Below, piece after piece: positions 14,782 through 22,075 of a stretch of 26,924 nucleotides of DNA. Location of the stretch: assembly GCA_023664485.1 (NCBI GenBank), contig JAMPFK010000030.1:1-26924 (forward strand). Direction: 5' to 3'. The notes under the pieces were generated by a model, which was not told where the DNA came from, made no database searches, and worked only from the letters and a program-made list of their open reading frames with translations. How positions within the stretch are numbered: position 1 is the first letter of the stretch; every line of letters begins with the position of its first letter. Origin of the DNA: Bacteroides fragilis. GTDB taxonomy: Bacteria; Bacillota; Clostridia; Lachnospirales; Lachnospiraceae. Both the position numbers and the translations under genes were made by a program.

Positions 14782-16265
14782 ATGACATACAATAATCAGA
14801 AAAAGAGGGCGGTTCCTTTCCATAGAGATAGTCTGACGGATGCGGTTCTAATGGGGGTCTGCCTTTTGTTTTATCTTTTTTTCCCGCTGTGCGACGGGCC
14901 GGTATGGTGCGTGGATTCCATGAGCTATGCTTCCATGGATATTTCAAGGGAACCGTTATATCCGGTTTTTCTTGCGCTGATGAATGTCGTGCGGGGGGGG
15001 GTATGGAAATTTCTGAAACAGGCCTGATGGCAGCCGTCGTCGTTCAAAGCCTGCTCGCGGGCATTTCCACCTGGTATGCGGGATATGCGGTCAAAAGGAT
15101 AAAAAACGGGAGTATCGTGCTGCAAATGGCAACCATTGGCTTTCAGTTCGCAGTCTCTTTAATCTGCCGGTTCGCTGCCGTCAGGGGTTCCGTTTATACG
15201 GACTCTGTTATGACGGAGGGGCTGGGCCTTTCTCTTTTTGTATTATTTATGACAGAGTTGTATCTTTATATCATTACGGAGCGGAGAAGCCATGCGGCGG
15301 GGGCGATGTTCCTGTCTTTTCTGTTAATCAGCCTGAGAAAGCAGATGTTGATCACCATCTTTATCATGGGAGCGGTGTTCGCATGGTATTATGTCATACG
15401 CAGTCAAAAGCTCCGGAAATTCTGCATGCTCGTACTCCTGATGATCTCGGTCATAGCAGCCGGCAAATTATTTGACAGGACATATAATTACGCAGTACGG
15501 GGCGAATGGATAGAACATTGTCATAATTCGATGGGTTTTTTATGCGTTTTGTTATATTCTTCCGACGCGGAAAGGGACAGCGGCCTTTTTACGGATGAAA
15601 CGCTCAGGACGCTTTATCTGGAAATGATGGAGCAGGCGGAGGAACAGCAGATTTTGTATCCTTATGCGGAGCCGGGATGGCTTTCCGTTTCATCGCATTT
15701 TGCGGACAGTTACGATGCCATCGGCTACGGCATCATCAATCCGGTGGTAGAAGGCTATGTCCGTGGGAATTTCGATTATCCGGAAGTGCAGGCCGCTTTA
15801 AAATACGACGAAATCTGCGGCGGAATGGTCCGCGTGCTGCTGAAACAGGATAAAATGCCGTTGGTATGGATATGGGCCTGCAATATCTGGAAAGGATTTG
15901 TCAACTCTGTCGCGAGAGCGTCGGACCTGCTGAATCTGTATGCAGTTGCCGCTTATCTTTTGATGGGGGTGATGGCATTATATCTTATCGTGCAAAAGAA
16001 GAAGCTGCGGAAAATGGAACGGCAGGTACAGGGTGCGGCAGAGTATCGGGACAGGATAGAACAAATCGGGAGAAGCCTTACCTTTGCGTTCATCGTTATG
16101 GTGGGAATCGCAGTCAACTCCATGGCGGTCGGGCTGACGATTTTTACCCAGCCGCGGTATATGCTTTACAGCATGGGATTTTTTTACACGGCGGGATTCA
16201 TGCTGCTGTACGATACGGTGTCTCTGGTGGCGGCATTGAATGGAGGGGCTTTGAAAGAAAGATAA
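14782..16265 (+). pseudogene. Polytopic membrane protein gene split by a frameshift at a G9 tract
   Basis: Two overlapping frames make one protein of about 494 residues. Frame 1 starts at ATG 14782 and reads through one membrane segment and a loop with DSMSYASM and REPLYPVFLALM, then stops at 15025-15027. Frame 2 continues from the G9 run (14993-15001) to TAA 16265 with about nine further membrane segments and one large soluble loop (about residues 230-370 of the joined product). One extra G, or two fewer, would join them. The pattern of an acidic residue in the first outer loop followed by many membrane helices recalls GT-C membrane glycosyltransferases, but this is only inference; the function is unknown. 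The frame-1 stop overlaps an in-frame ATG of frame 2 (TGATG, 15025-15029), so the second part could also be translated by coupling. It may be a phase-variable gene switched off in this sequence, or a base-calling error. Confidence 0.7.
14993..15001 (+). repeat. Homopolymer of nine G inside the membrane protein gene
   Basis: Nine consecutive G, preceded by C14992 and followed by T15002. Frame 1 reads CGG GGG GGG GTA; the downstream homologous frame reads GGT ATG. Tracts of this length are known slippage sites for phase variation. Confidence 0.9.
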
Positions 16266-16288
16266 AATGCTTGTGAGAGCATTCTTTT
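16266..16288 (+). terminator. Weak intrinsic terminator
   Basis: AATGCT (16266-16271) pairs with AGCATT (16278-16283) around a six-base loop, followed by CTTTT. The stem is short, so efficiency is doubtful; it would end the membrane protein transcript. Confidence 0.5.
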
Positions 16289-16343
16289 CATAGTAAAATA
16301 AAGCTATCAGAAAGTATGCACTGAATGGAAGGGAGAGGAAACA

Positions 16344-17303
16344 ATGAACGCAGTATTAGAAAAAATTCAAAAACTGGGAATCGTGCCGGTAGTCGTATTA
16401 AATCAGGCGGAGGACGCCGAGCCGCTCGCAAAGGCGCTTTGTGAAGGCGGGCTTCCTGTTGCGGAGGTTACGTTCCGTACGGAGGCGGCGGAGGAATCCA
16501 TCCGTATTATGAAACAGAAATTTCCGCAGATGCTCGTCGGCGCGGGTACGGTCTTAACGACGGAACAGGTAGACCGCGCGGTGGGCGCAGGCGCAGAGTT
16601 TATCGTAAGCCCCGGTTTAAATCCGACGGTCGTAGAATATTGCATCAAAAAGGATATTCCGGTGGCGCCGGGGTGCAGCTGTCCTTCGGATATGGAACGT
16701 GCGCTGGAACTGGGTCTGGAAGTCGTAAAGTTCTTCCCGGCGGAAGCGGCAGGCGGGTTAAAGGCGATTAAAGCCATGGCGGCGCCTTATGTGAATCTGA
16801 AATTCATGCCCACCGGCGGAATCAATGCAAAAAATATCAACGAATATCTTGCTTTTCCGAAGATCATCGCCTGCGGCGGCAGCTGGATGGTAAGCGGAGA
16901 TCTGGTAAAAAATAAGGAATTCGATAAGATTAAGGAACTGACGAAAGAAGCCGTTATGACGGTTCACGGATTTGAACTTCGGCATGTCGGTATTAACTGC
17001 GAGAGCGAAGAGGAAGCGAATAAAACGACGGATTTATTCGACAGCGTATTCGGTTTTACAAAGAAACCGGGCAACAGCTCTATTTTTGCGGGAACTTATA
17101 TCGAGGCGATGAAAACGCCCTATCTTGGAGCGAAAGGACATATTGCTATCGGAACCAACAATATCCTGCGTTCTATCAGTTATCTGGAAGCACTCGGCAT
17201 CGAGGTGGATATGGATACGGCGAGCTATAAGGAAGGCGTGCTCCGGGCCGTATATCTGAAAGAAGAGGTTTCGGGATTTGCGCTGCATTTGCTGCAGAAA
17301 TAG
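16344..17303 (+). CDS. eda: KDPG/KHG aldolase with C-terminal VOC-like domain
   Basis: A 319-residue two-domain protein. Residues 1-205 are a class I aldolase of the Eda family: E41 (VAEVTFRT) is the catalytic acid/base, GAGTVLT follows at 66-72, and K129 in VVKFFPAE is the Schiff-base lysine; MPTGGIN and the CGGSWM phosphate-binding loop come later. Eda cleaves 2-keto-3-deoxy-6-phosphogluconate to pyruvate and glyceraldehyde 3-phosphate, or 4-hydroxy-2-oxoglutarate to pyruvate and glyoxylate. Residues about 210-319 (FELRHVGINCESEEEA...) resemble a glyoxalase/VOC domain lacking an obvious metal-binding set; its role is unknown. GGAAGGGAGAGG precedes ATG 16344. No hexuronate or gluconate genes lie next to it, so the substrate source is not shown by context. 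Confidence 0.88.
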   Translation: MNAVLEKIQKLGIVPVVVLNQAEDAEPLAKALCEGGLPVAEVTFRTEAAEESIRIMKQKFPQMLVGAGTVLTTEQVDRAVGAGAEFIVSPGLNPTVVEYCIKKDIPVAPGCSCPSDMERALELGLEVVKFFPAEAAGGLKAIKAMAAPYVNLKFMPTGGINAKNINEYLAFPKIIACGGSWMVSGDLVKNKEFDKIKELTKEAVMTVHGFELRHVGINCESEEEANKTTDLFDSVFGFTKKPGNSSIFAGTYIEAMKTPYLGAKGHIAIGTNNILRSISYLEALGIEVDMDTASYKEGVLRAVYLKEEVSGFALHLLQK

Positions 17304-17320
17304 TAAAGATGAGGAGAAGG

Positions 17321-17358
17321 ATATCACAGTCCGGCGTGAGGCGGGCTGTGATATTTTT
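17321..17358 (+). terminator. Intrinsic terminator after the aldolase gene
   Basis: ATATCACAG (17321-17329) pairs perfectly with CTGTGATAT (17346-17354), and T residues continue to 17357. It lies between convergent genes; on the minus strand it lacks a long T-run and would act weakly. Confidence 0.85.
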
Positions 17359-17374
17359 AAGGTTTTAACGGAAA

Positions 17375-18124
17375 TCATTTCCCATAGAAGAGATACTGCA
17401 GATAAGCCAGAGCAGTATCCCTGCGCGGAGAATTGGCAATGATTCCAAGATAGACGGTTTCCTGAAAGCCCGCCCGTTCAATGAGTCCTGTCTGTGAAAT
17501 ATCGAGTCCCATCGGATATTCTTCTGTGACGGCGCTGTAGGAGACGGAAGGGTCGAACTGCAGTTCAAAGGAATTGTCCTCCGCGATAAAAATATTTTCC
17601 ACAATAAAAGGTTTCATATCTTCGTATAGGCCGGGCGCTTCCGTACGCAGCAGCTCGTCGATGTCGCACAGATATCCGTTCTGCGCAAAAGCATCAAAGG
17701 CTTCTTTATCCATCAGCACAACGTCCAGCAATTCTCCGTCGATGGCGGCCAGTATTTTCATACGCGATGCGTAAGTATATTCATGATAGGCGTTGTTTTC
17801 ATCATCGGTCAGATAAAGGCCGGAATATAAATACAGCCTGTTTTGGGCAGAATCTATGTCCATAACGTCCAGAAAGCCTTTGTCGAGCTGTTCCGTCAGG
17901 GATTCGCCGGCATTCACGTTGACAAGGGCGGTATAGAGGACGGGCTCTTTATAGGTCAGGCTCCTGTAGGCCGCATAGATGATGACGTACAGGAAAATGC
18001 CCAGAATGACTAAGGGTAATTTATAATAGTCCCATATATATTGCAGCTTTTTCTTTCCGTGAAGGCTTCGCAGGGCATTCAGGCTTGCCCGTTCCCCGTT
18101 GTTTGTCTGAATAGGGCGCATCAT
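17375..18124 (-). CDS. Membrane-anchored extracellular protein, possibly solute-binding-protein-like
   Basis: A 249-residue protein not matched to a named family. A basic cytoplasmic N-terminus (about 35 residues with KKK) is followed by one membrane helix (about 36-54); the rest should face outside. The outer part contains a segment near ILAAIDGELLDVVLMDKEAF and DIDELLRTE that resembles hinge and lobe segments of sugar-binding proteins, suggesting a truncated, tethered solute-binding fold; this is inference. It has no lipobox and no HTH or kinase motif. It starts one base after the yesL-like stop with GAGGAAGG as binding site, so the two are translated together behind the LacI gene. A sensor or accessory role in the neighbouring sugar importer is plausible. 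Confidence 0.65.
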   Translation of the reverse strand: MMRPIQTNNGERASLNALRSLHGKKKLQYIWDYYKLPLVILGIFLYVIIYAAYRSLTYKEPVLYTALVNVNAGESLTEQLDKGFLDVMDIDSAQNRLYLYSGLYLTDDENNAYHEYTYASRMKILAAIDGELLDVVLMDKEAFDAFAQNGYLCDIDELLRTEAPGLYEDMKPFIVENIFIAEDNSFELQFDPSVSYSAVTEEYPMGLDISQTGLIERAGFQETVYLGIIANSPRRDTALAYLQYLFYGK

Positions 18125-18125
18125 T

Positions 18126-18746
18126 TTATCCTTCCTCTTGTTCCTGGCAGAGCAGCAGAATATTGGAAAGCAGATAAGAGCATAACAACGCGCAAAGCCC
18201 TTCTCCGAAAATAATAGCCGGTGTAAAAAATCTGACCACTACAAGTATCATAACAAAATAGATAACGGCCATCAGGAAAGTACAGAGCAGGAAGCGCATG
18301 CCGATCATGATGGAATTTTTGAACATAGCGGCCGTTGTATTCCGGAATCGTGCCAGCAGAGGAAAAATATACATCATGACAATCGCATAGGCTATCGCGG
18401 CAACAATGAAAACAGCTGTAATGACGGTCCAGAACGCGTTGGAAAAACGCATATGGTAAAGTATGTAACCGTCGAAGCCGAGCACGATTCCTGCAGACAG
18501 CAGGATAAGCCATATAATCGTTCCCTGTTTGAAGTTTTCACGGAAAGAACGGAAAAACGCTCTTGTGATATTTCCCTCTTCATTTTTGGCCATTTTTAAC
18601 GTTACATAGAACAGCGCCGTAGTGGATGCGCCGATCGTAAAAACAGGAAGGCAGCAGAGGAACCACAGAATATTCAGATAGGCGCTGTAAGTTATTTTGG
18701 TAATGAACTGCATCAATGGCCCTTCGGGGTTAAACAGTTGATTCAT
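18126..18746 (-). CDS. YesL family membrane protein (DUF624)
   Basis: A 206-residue polytopic membrane protein with about five hydrophobic helices and the YesL family opening: a short amphipathic start, then LNILWFLCCLPVFTIGASTTALFY. YesL-type genes are widespread in Firmicute carbohydrate loci beside LplABC-type transporters and LacI or AraC regulators; their function is not established. The purine-rich site GAAAGGAAAGG precedes the ATG at 18746. It lies 31 bases after the LacI-family gene on the same strand. Confidence 0.85.
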   Translation of the reverse strand: MNQLFNPEGPLMQFITKITYSAYLNILWFLCCLPVFTIGASTTALFYVTLKMAKNEEGNITRAFFRSFRENFKQGTIIWLILLSAGIVLGFDGYILYHMRFSNAFWTVITAVFIVAAIAYAIVMMYIFPLLARFRNTTAAMFKNSIMIGMRFLLCTFLMAVIYFVMILVVVRFFTPAIIFGEGLCALLCSYLLSNILLLCQEQEEG

Positions 18747-18777
18747 AATAATTTTCCTTTCCTTTCGTATGTTATGT

Positions 18778-19848
18778 TCAGTCCTCAGTCGATTCCCGGT
18801 AGATCAGACTTGTTTCCGTATGAATTGTACGGAAATTCAAAGAAGGTTCTTTGATTCTGGACATCAGCAGATTCACCGCAGAGAATCCCATAATCTGACT
18901 GTGAATGTGTATTGTGGTCAGGGTGGGCGACAGAATCCGGGATTCGGGGGAGTCGTCAAAGCCGCATAAGTAAATGTCCTGGGGAACGGAAATTCCCAGT
19001 TTCTTAAAAGACTGCAGGGTATCTATGGCAATAAAGTCGTTGGCACAGATAAATACGTCCGGCATCGTCTTCAGATTTTGAATCCGATCCGCTAAATATT
19101 CCTGATAGGTCGAAAAGCCGGAATCATTATCCTGGGATTTGTCGTCGATAATACAGTATTCTTCGGGACAGGTAAGGCCGGACAGATACATGGCGTTCCG
19201 ATAGCCCAGGAATCGTTCAAAGAATGACTGGCAGTGCGTGGATTTTCCGATAAAACCAATCTTTTTCTTCCCTCTTCGTACCATTTCCTTTACAAAACAA
19301 TGGATATTGGACTGGTTATCCATGATCAGAAGATCCGCTTTGAGCGGCGGTTCCAGTCCCGATACCGGAGCATCGACGAAAAGAAGAGGCGTGTCCAGCG
19401 TACAGAGCATGGAACAATATGCTCTGTTGAACATTTCGATGCAGATGATTCCGGCAGTCCTTTCTTTATTATAGGAAGCGGGCATTGCCAGGCTCTCTGA
19501 TTCGTGCGGCTGAAGCCGGTGCATGGTAAAACTGTAACCCAGCATGGAAAGCTCCCGCTGAAATTTATCCAGCATGGTAGATGCAAAATGAGAATTGCCT
19601 ATGAAATTGGAAGTGAACAGAGCTATTTCCGATTTATCTGTTCCGTGCGATAACGTGCTTCCGGTCTGCCCGGCGCCGGAGATATTTACATAAGAAAATT
19701 GCTTATATCCCATTTCCACAGCTTTCTGTAAGACCCGGTTCCGGGTCGCTTCGGCTAAGATGCCGGTATTGTTAATCGCTTTTGATACGGTATTCCGGGA
19801 AACTCCGAGAGCATCGGCGATATCCTGTATGGTAACTCTGTCTGCCAT
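18778..19848 (-). CDS. LacI-family transcriptional regulator
   Basis: A 356-residue repressor-type protein. The N-terminal helix-turn-helix VTIQDIADALGVSRNTVSKA (5-24) is classic LacI, followed by the hinge region and a periplasmic-binding-protein-like sensor domain with MPDVFICANDFIAI and DIYLCGFDDSPESR. The hinge segment is somewhat long and polar (residues 50-75). It is divergent from the importer operon, and the shared intergenic region holds both promoters, so it probably regulates the importer, the GH32 gene and itself in response to a sugar from sucrose or fructan. GGAGGAC precedes the ATG at 19848. Confidence 0.93.
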   Translation of the reverse strand: MADRVTIQDIADALGVSRNTVSKAINNTGILAEATRNRVLQKAVEMGYKQFSYVNISGAGQTGSTLSHGTDKSEIALFTSNFIGNSHFASTMLDKFQRELSMLGYSFTMHRLQPHESESLAMPASYNKERTAGIICIEMFNRAYCSMLCTLDTPLLFVDAPVSGLEPPLKADLLIMDNQSNIHCFVKEMVRRGKKKIGFIGKSTHCQSFFERFLGYRNAMYLSGLTCPEEYCIIDDKSQDNDSGFSTYQEYLADRIQNLKTMPDVFICANDFIAIDTLQSFKKLGISVPQDIYLCGFDDSPESRILSPTLTTIHIHSQIMGFSAVNLLMSRIKEPSLNFRTIHTETSLIYRESTED

Positions 19849-19860
19849 ATGTCCTCCTTG

Positions 19861-19873
19861 ATTTTGTCAAAAT
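19861..19873. promoter_or_regulatory. Palindrome ATTTTG-T-CAAAAT, candidate operator
   Basis: A perfect 13-base odd palindrome lies between the LacI-family start codon and its -10 box. A second one, GTCAA-A-TTGAC, is at 19948-19958. Position makes both candidates for autoregulation, but neither has the central CG common in LacI operators. Confidence 0.4.
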
Positions 19874-19896
19874 GATATGCTGTAAATATTAAACAT

Positions 19897-19925
19897 ATTA
19901 TAATATACAAATGGGAAATAGTCAA
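19897..19925 (-). promoter_or_regulatory. Sigma-A promoter of the LacI-family gene
   Basis: On the minus strand TTGACT (19925-19920) and TATAAT (19902-19897) are 17 bases apart. The transcript would carry a leader of about 40 bases and read the regulator, the YesL-like gene and the anchored protein. Confidence 0.8.
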
Positions 19926-20074
19926 ATGTAAAAAATGTAAAATTATGGTCAAATTGACATCATTAATACAATTGTTGTTCAAATATTTGTTCAAATGAAA
20001 CATTATAAATAGAAAAAACAAAAATAAATGTAAAAATCTGATTAATAAAATGTAAAAAATAAATGTAAAATGTA

Positions 20075-20103
20075 TTGACATAGTGTATAATGACTGCTAT
20101 TAT
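20075..20103 (+). promoter_or_regulatory. Sigma-A promoter of the sugar importer operon
   Basis: TTGACA (20075-20080), a 17-base spacer and TATTAT (20098-20103) give a near-consensus promoter. The start is predicted near 20110, giving a leader of about 90 bases before ATG 20199. Confidence 0.82.
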
Positions 20104-20136
20104 GTAAATGAAAATAAACAAAATAAATTTTACATA
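20101..20136. promoter_or_regulatory. Inverted pair TATGTAAA / TTTACATA at the transcription start
   Basis: TATGTAAA (20101-20108) and TTTACATA (20129-20136) form an inverted repeat with 20 bases between, spanning the predicted start site. It could be an operator or a leader hairpin. Confidence 0.4.
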
Positions 20137-20198
20137 TGCACAATTTGAAGAATTAAAAACAATGTTGTACGGTGCAAATGTAAAGAAAGGAGAAATGA

Positions 20199-21125
20199 AT
20201 GAAAACAAGTACCAAAAAGAATGGCGCAGGATTGCACAACACATTTGTTTATGTCGTACAGCATTGGCAGTTGTATGTGTTTTTTCTGCTGCCGGCACTG
20301 GCCCTGACATTGATCTTTAAGTACATTCCCATGGGCGGCATTCTAATCGCTTTTGAGAGGTACAATCCGATCAGGGGCATTTTAGGGAGTGAATGGGTGG
20401 GATTTAAGCATTTCCAGCGTTTCCTGTCCTCGCCCGACTTCTTAAGCTATCTGGCCAATACCCTGAAACTGAGCGTTTTTGGTATGCTGTGGGGGTTCCC
20501 GGTTCCTATCATTCTGGCATTTCTGCTGAACCGGATCGAGCGCAAAGGAGTTAAGAAGAAAATCCAGCTGGCACTTTATATGCCGAACTTTATTTCAGTC
20601 ATCGTACTTTGCGGTATCGTCAGAATCTTCTTATCGGTTACGGGACCGGTAAACTTATTGTTTGGCAGTCAGATTAATTTCATGACTATGCCATCGGCTT
20701 TCCGGACAATCTACATTGCCAGCGGCATCTGGCAGGGCGCAGGATGGGGATCCATTATTTATACGGCGGCGTTGTCGAATGCCAGTCAGGAGCTGAAGGA
20801 GGCCGCGGTTATCGACGGCGCGAATATTTTCCAGCAGATCAAGGCCGTTGAATGGCCGGCGATCAAGAGCACGGTAATTATCCAGTTCATCATGCAGGCC
20901 GGAAATATTATGAGCATCGGGTTTGAAAAAGCTTACGCATTACAGACCGATCTGAACCTTGCTTCATCAGAAATCATTGCAACTTATGTTTATAAGAAAG
21001 GTCTTTTGGATGGCGATTACAGCTTTTCGACTGCGGTAGGATTATTTAATACGGTAATCAATGTTATTCTGTTGATTTCGGTAAATAAGATTGTTGCGAA
21101 AATGAATGACGGCCAGGGGCTGTAA
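20199..21125 (+). CDS. lplB: Sugar ABC transporter permease, LplB type
   Basis: A 308-residue inner-membrane permease with six expected helices. The N-terminal helix is followed by IPMGGILIAFERYNPIRG, typical of the LplB group (COG4209). The EAA loop that contacts the ATPase reads ELKEAAVIDGANIFQQ (near residue 210). With the second permease and the lipoprotein it forms an importer of the CUT1 class for oligosaccharides. GAAAGGAGAAATGA precedes ATG 20199, the first gene of the rightward operon. The gene name marks family, not substrate. Confidence 0.88.
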   Translation: MKTSTKKNGAGLHNTFVYVVQHWQLYVFFLLPALALTLIFKYIPMGGILIAFERYNPIRGILGSEWVGFKHFQRFLSSPDFLSYLANTLKLSVFGMLWGFPVPIILAFLLNRIERKGVKKKIQLALYMPNFISVIVLCGIVRIFLSVTGPVNLLFGSQINFMTMPSAFRTIYIASGIWQGAGWGSIIYTAALSNASQELKEAAVIDGANIFQQIKAVEWPAIKSTVIIQFIMQAGNIMSIGFEKAYALQTDLNLASSEIIATYVYKKGLLDGDYSFSTAVGLFNTVINVILLISVNKIVAKMNDGQGL

Positions 21126-21137
21126 AGGAGGAACGAG

Positions 21138-22037
21138 ATGAAAAAGAAAAGCAGATTTGCCAGATATTCCCTACAGGACAAGACGCTGCTGTTAGTAGGC
21201 TACATACTGCTTGGGCTGTTCGTGGTAGCTATCATAGTTCCTATGATTTATATTATCGTAGCTTCTTTTATTGATCCTATCACGCTCCAGAATAAGGGAA
21301 TCACCTTTGATTTCAGTAAATGGACTCTGACGGCGTATGAACGTGTCCTTTCCAATAAACAGATATGGGTCGGCTTTAAGAATGCGGTAGTCTATTCAGT
21401 CGTGTTTACGGTTGTTTCCGTCCTGATTACCATGCTGGCGGCTTATCCCATGTCCAGGGCGGACTTCAGGGGGAAAAAATTCTTCAATGTAATTTTTGTT
21501 ATTACCATGTTCTTTGGCGGCGGATTGATACCGACCTATTTGCTCATCAGTAAGATGAATCTGTTAGACAGTATGTGGGCGATCATCATTCCGGGTGCGT
21601 TCAGCGTCTGGAACATGATTATCGCAAGGACTTATTACCAGGGAATACCCGGAGAACTACGGGAAGCTGCGGACGTGGACGGCGCGAACGAGATGGTATT
21701 CTTTTTCCGGATTTTGCTGCCGGTGTGTACGCCCATTATTGCGACGTTGTCACTGTGGCAGTTCGTAGGTATGTGGAACAGTTATTTCGACGCGATGATT
21801 TATTTGAACGATTCGGCAAAGCAGCCTTTACAGCTTGTGCTTCGTTCCATCCTGATTCAGAACCAGCCGGAGTCGGGTATGATCTCGGATATGCAGAGCA
21901 CGGCGGAACGTGCTCAGCTTGCCGAACTGTTAAAATATGCGACGATTATTATTTCCAGCCTTCCGCTTCTGGTAATGTATCCTTTCTTCCAGAAATACTT
22001 TGATAACGGAATTATGGTAGGCTCTGTAAAAGGTTAA
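21138..22037 (+). CDS. lplC: Sugar ABC transporter permease, LplC/YtcP type
   Basis: A 299-residue inner-membrane permease of the MalG-like group (COG0395). The EAA loop is ELREAADVDGANEMVFF, and the protein ends in DNGIMVGSVKG, a common terminus of this subgroup. AAAGGAGGAACGAG precedes ATG 21138, 12 bases after the lplB stop, so the two are translated as a pair and form the heterodimeric pore. Confidence 0.9.
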   Translation: MKKKSRFARYSLQDKTLLLVGYILLGLFVVAIIVPMIYIIVASFIDPITLQNKGITFDFSKWTLTAYERVLSNKQIWVGFKNAVVYSVVFTVVSVLITMLAAYPMSRADFRGKKFFNVIFVITMFFGGGLIPTYLLISKMNLLDSMWAIIIPGAFSVWNMIIARTYYQGIPGELREAADVDGANEMVFFFRILLPVCTPIIATLSLWQFVGMWNSYFDAMIYLNDSAKQPLQLVLRSILIQNQPESGMISDMQSTAERAQLAELLKYATIIISSLPLLVMYPFFQKYFDNGIMVGSVKG

Positions 22038-22075
22038 ACAGTATTTTTATAAAAATAACAGGAGGAGAATGTAGA

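Larger units (their letters stand above)
19924..20184 (+). repeat. Cluster of AAATGTAAA motifs in the divergent control region
   Basis: Exact AAATGTAAA occurs at 19924, 19933, 20026, 20048, 20061 and 20176. Another copy is at 26489, after the fructokinase gene. The copies are direct repeats, unevenly spaced; 19924 overlaps the leftward -35 box and 20061 abuts the rightward -35 box. The region is very AT-rich, which raises the chance rate. TGTAAA is also the half-site of many LacI-family operators. Confidence 0.6.

Noticed and set aside
15866..16276. Second plus-strand frame of 136 codons within the membrane protein gene
   Set aside because: The hydrophobic, helix-forming frame continues through the same region to 16265; the alternative has no recognisable features.
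19849..20198. CcpA catabolite-repression (cre) site
   Set aside because: I searched by eye for the TG-N4-CG-N4-CA pattern typical of cre and LacI operators with a central CG and found no convincing match.
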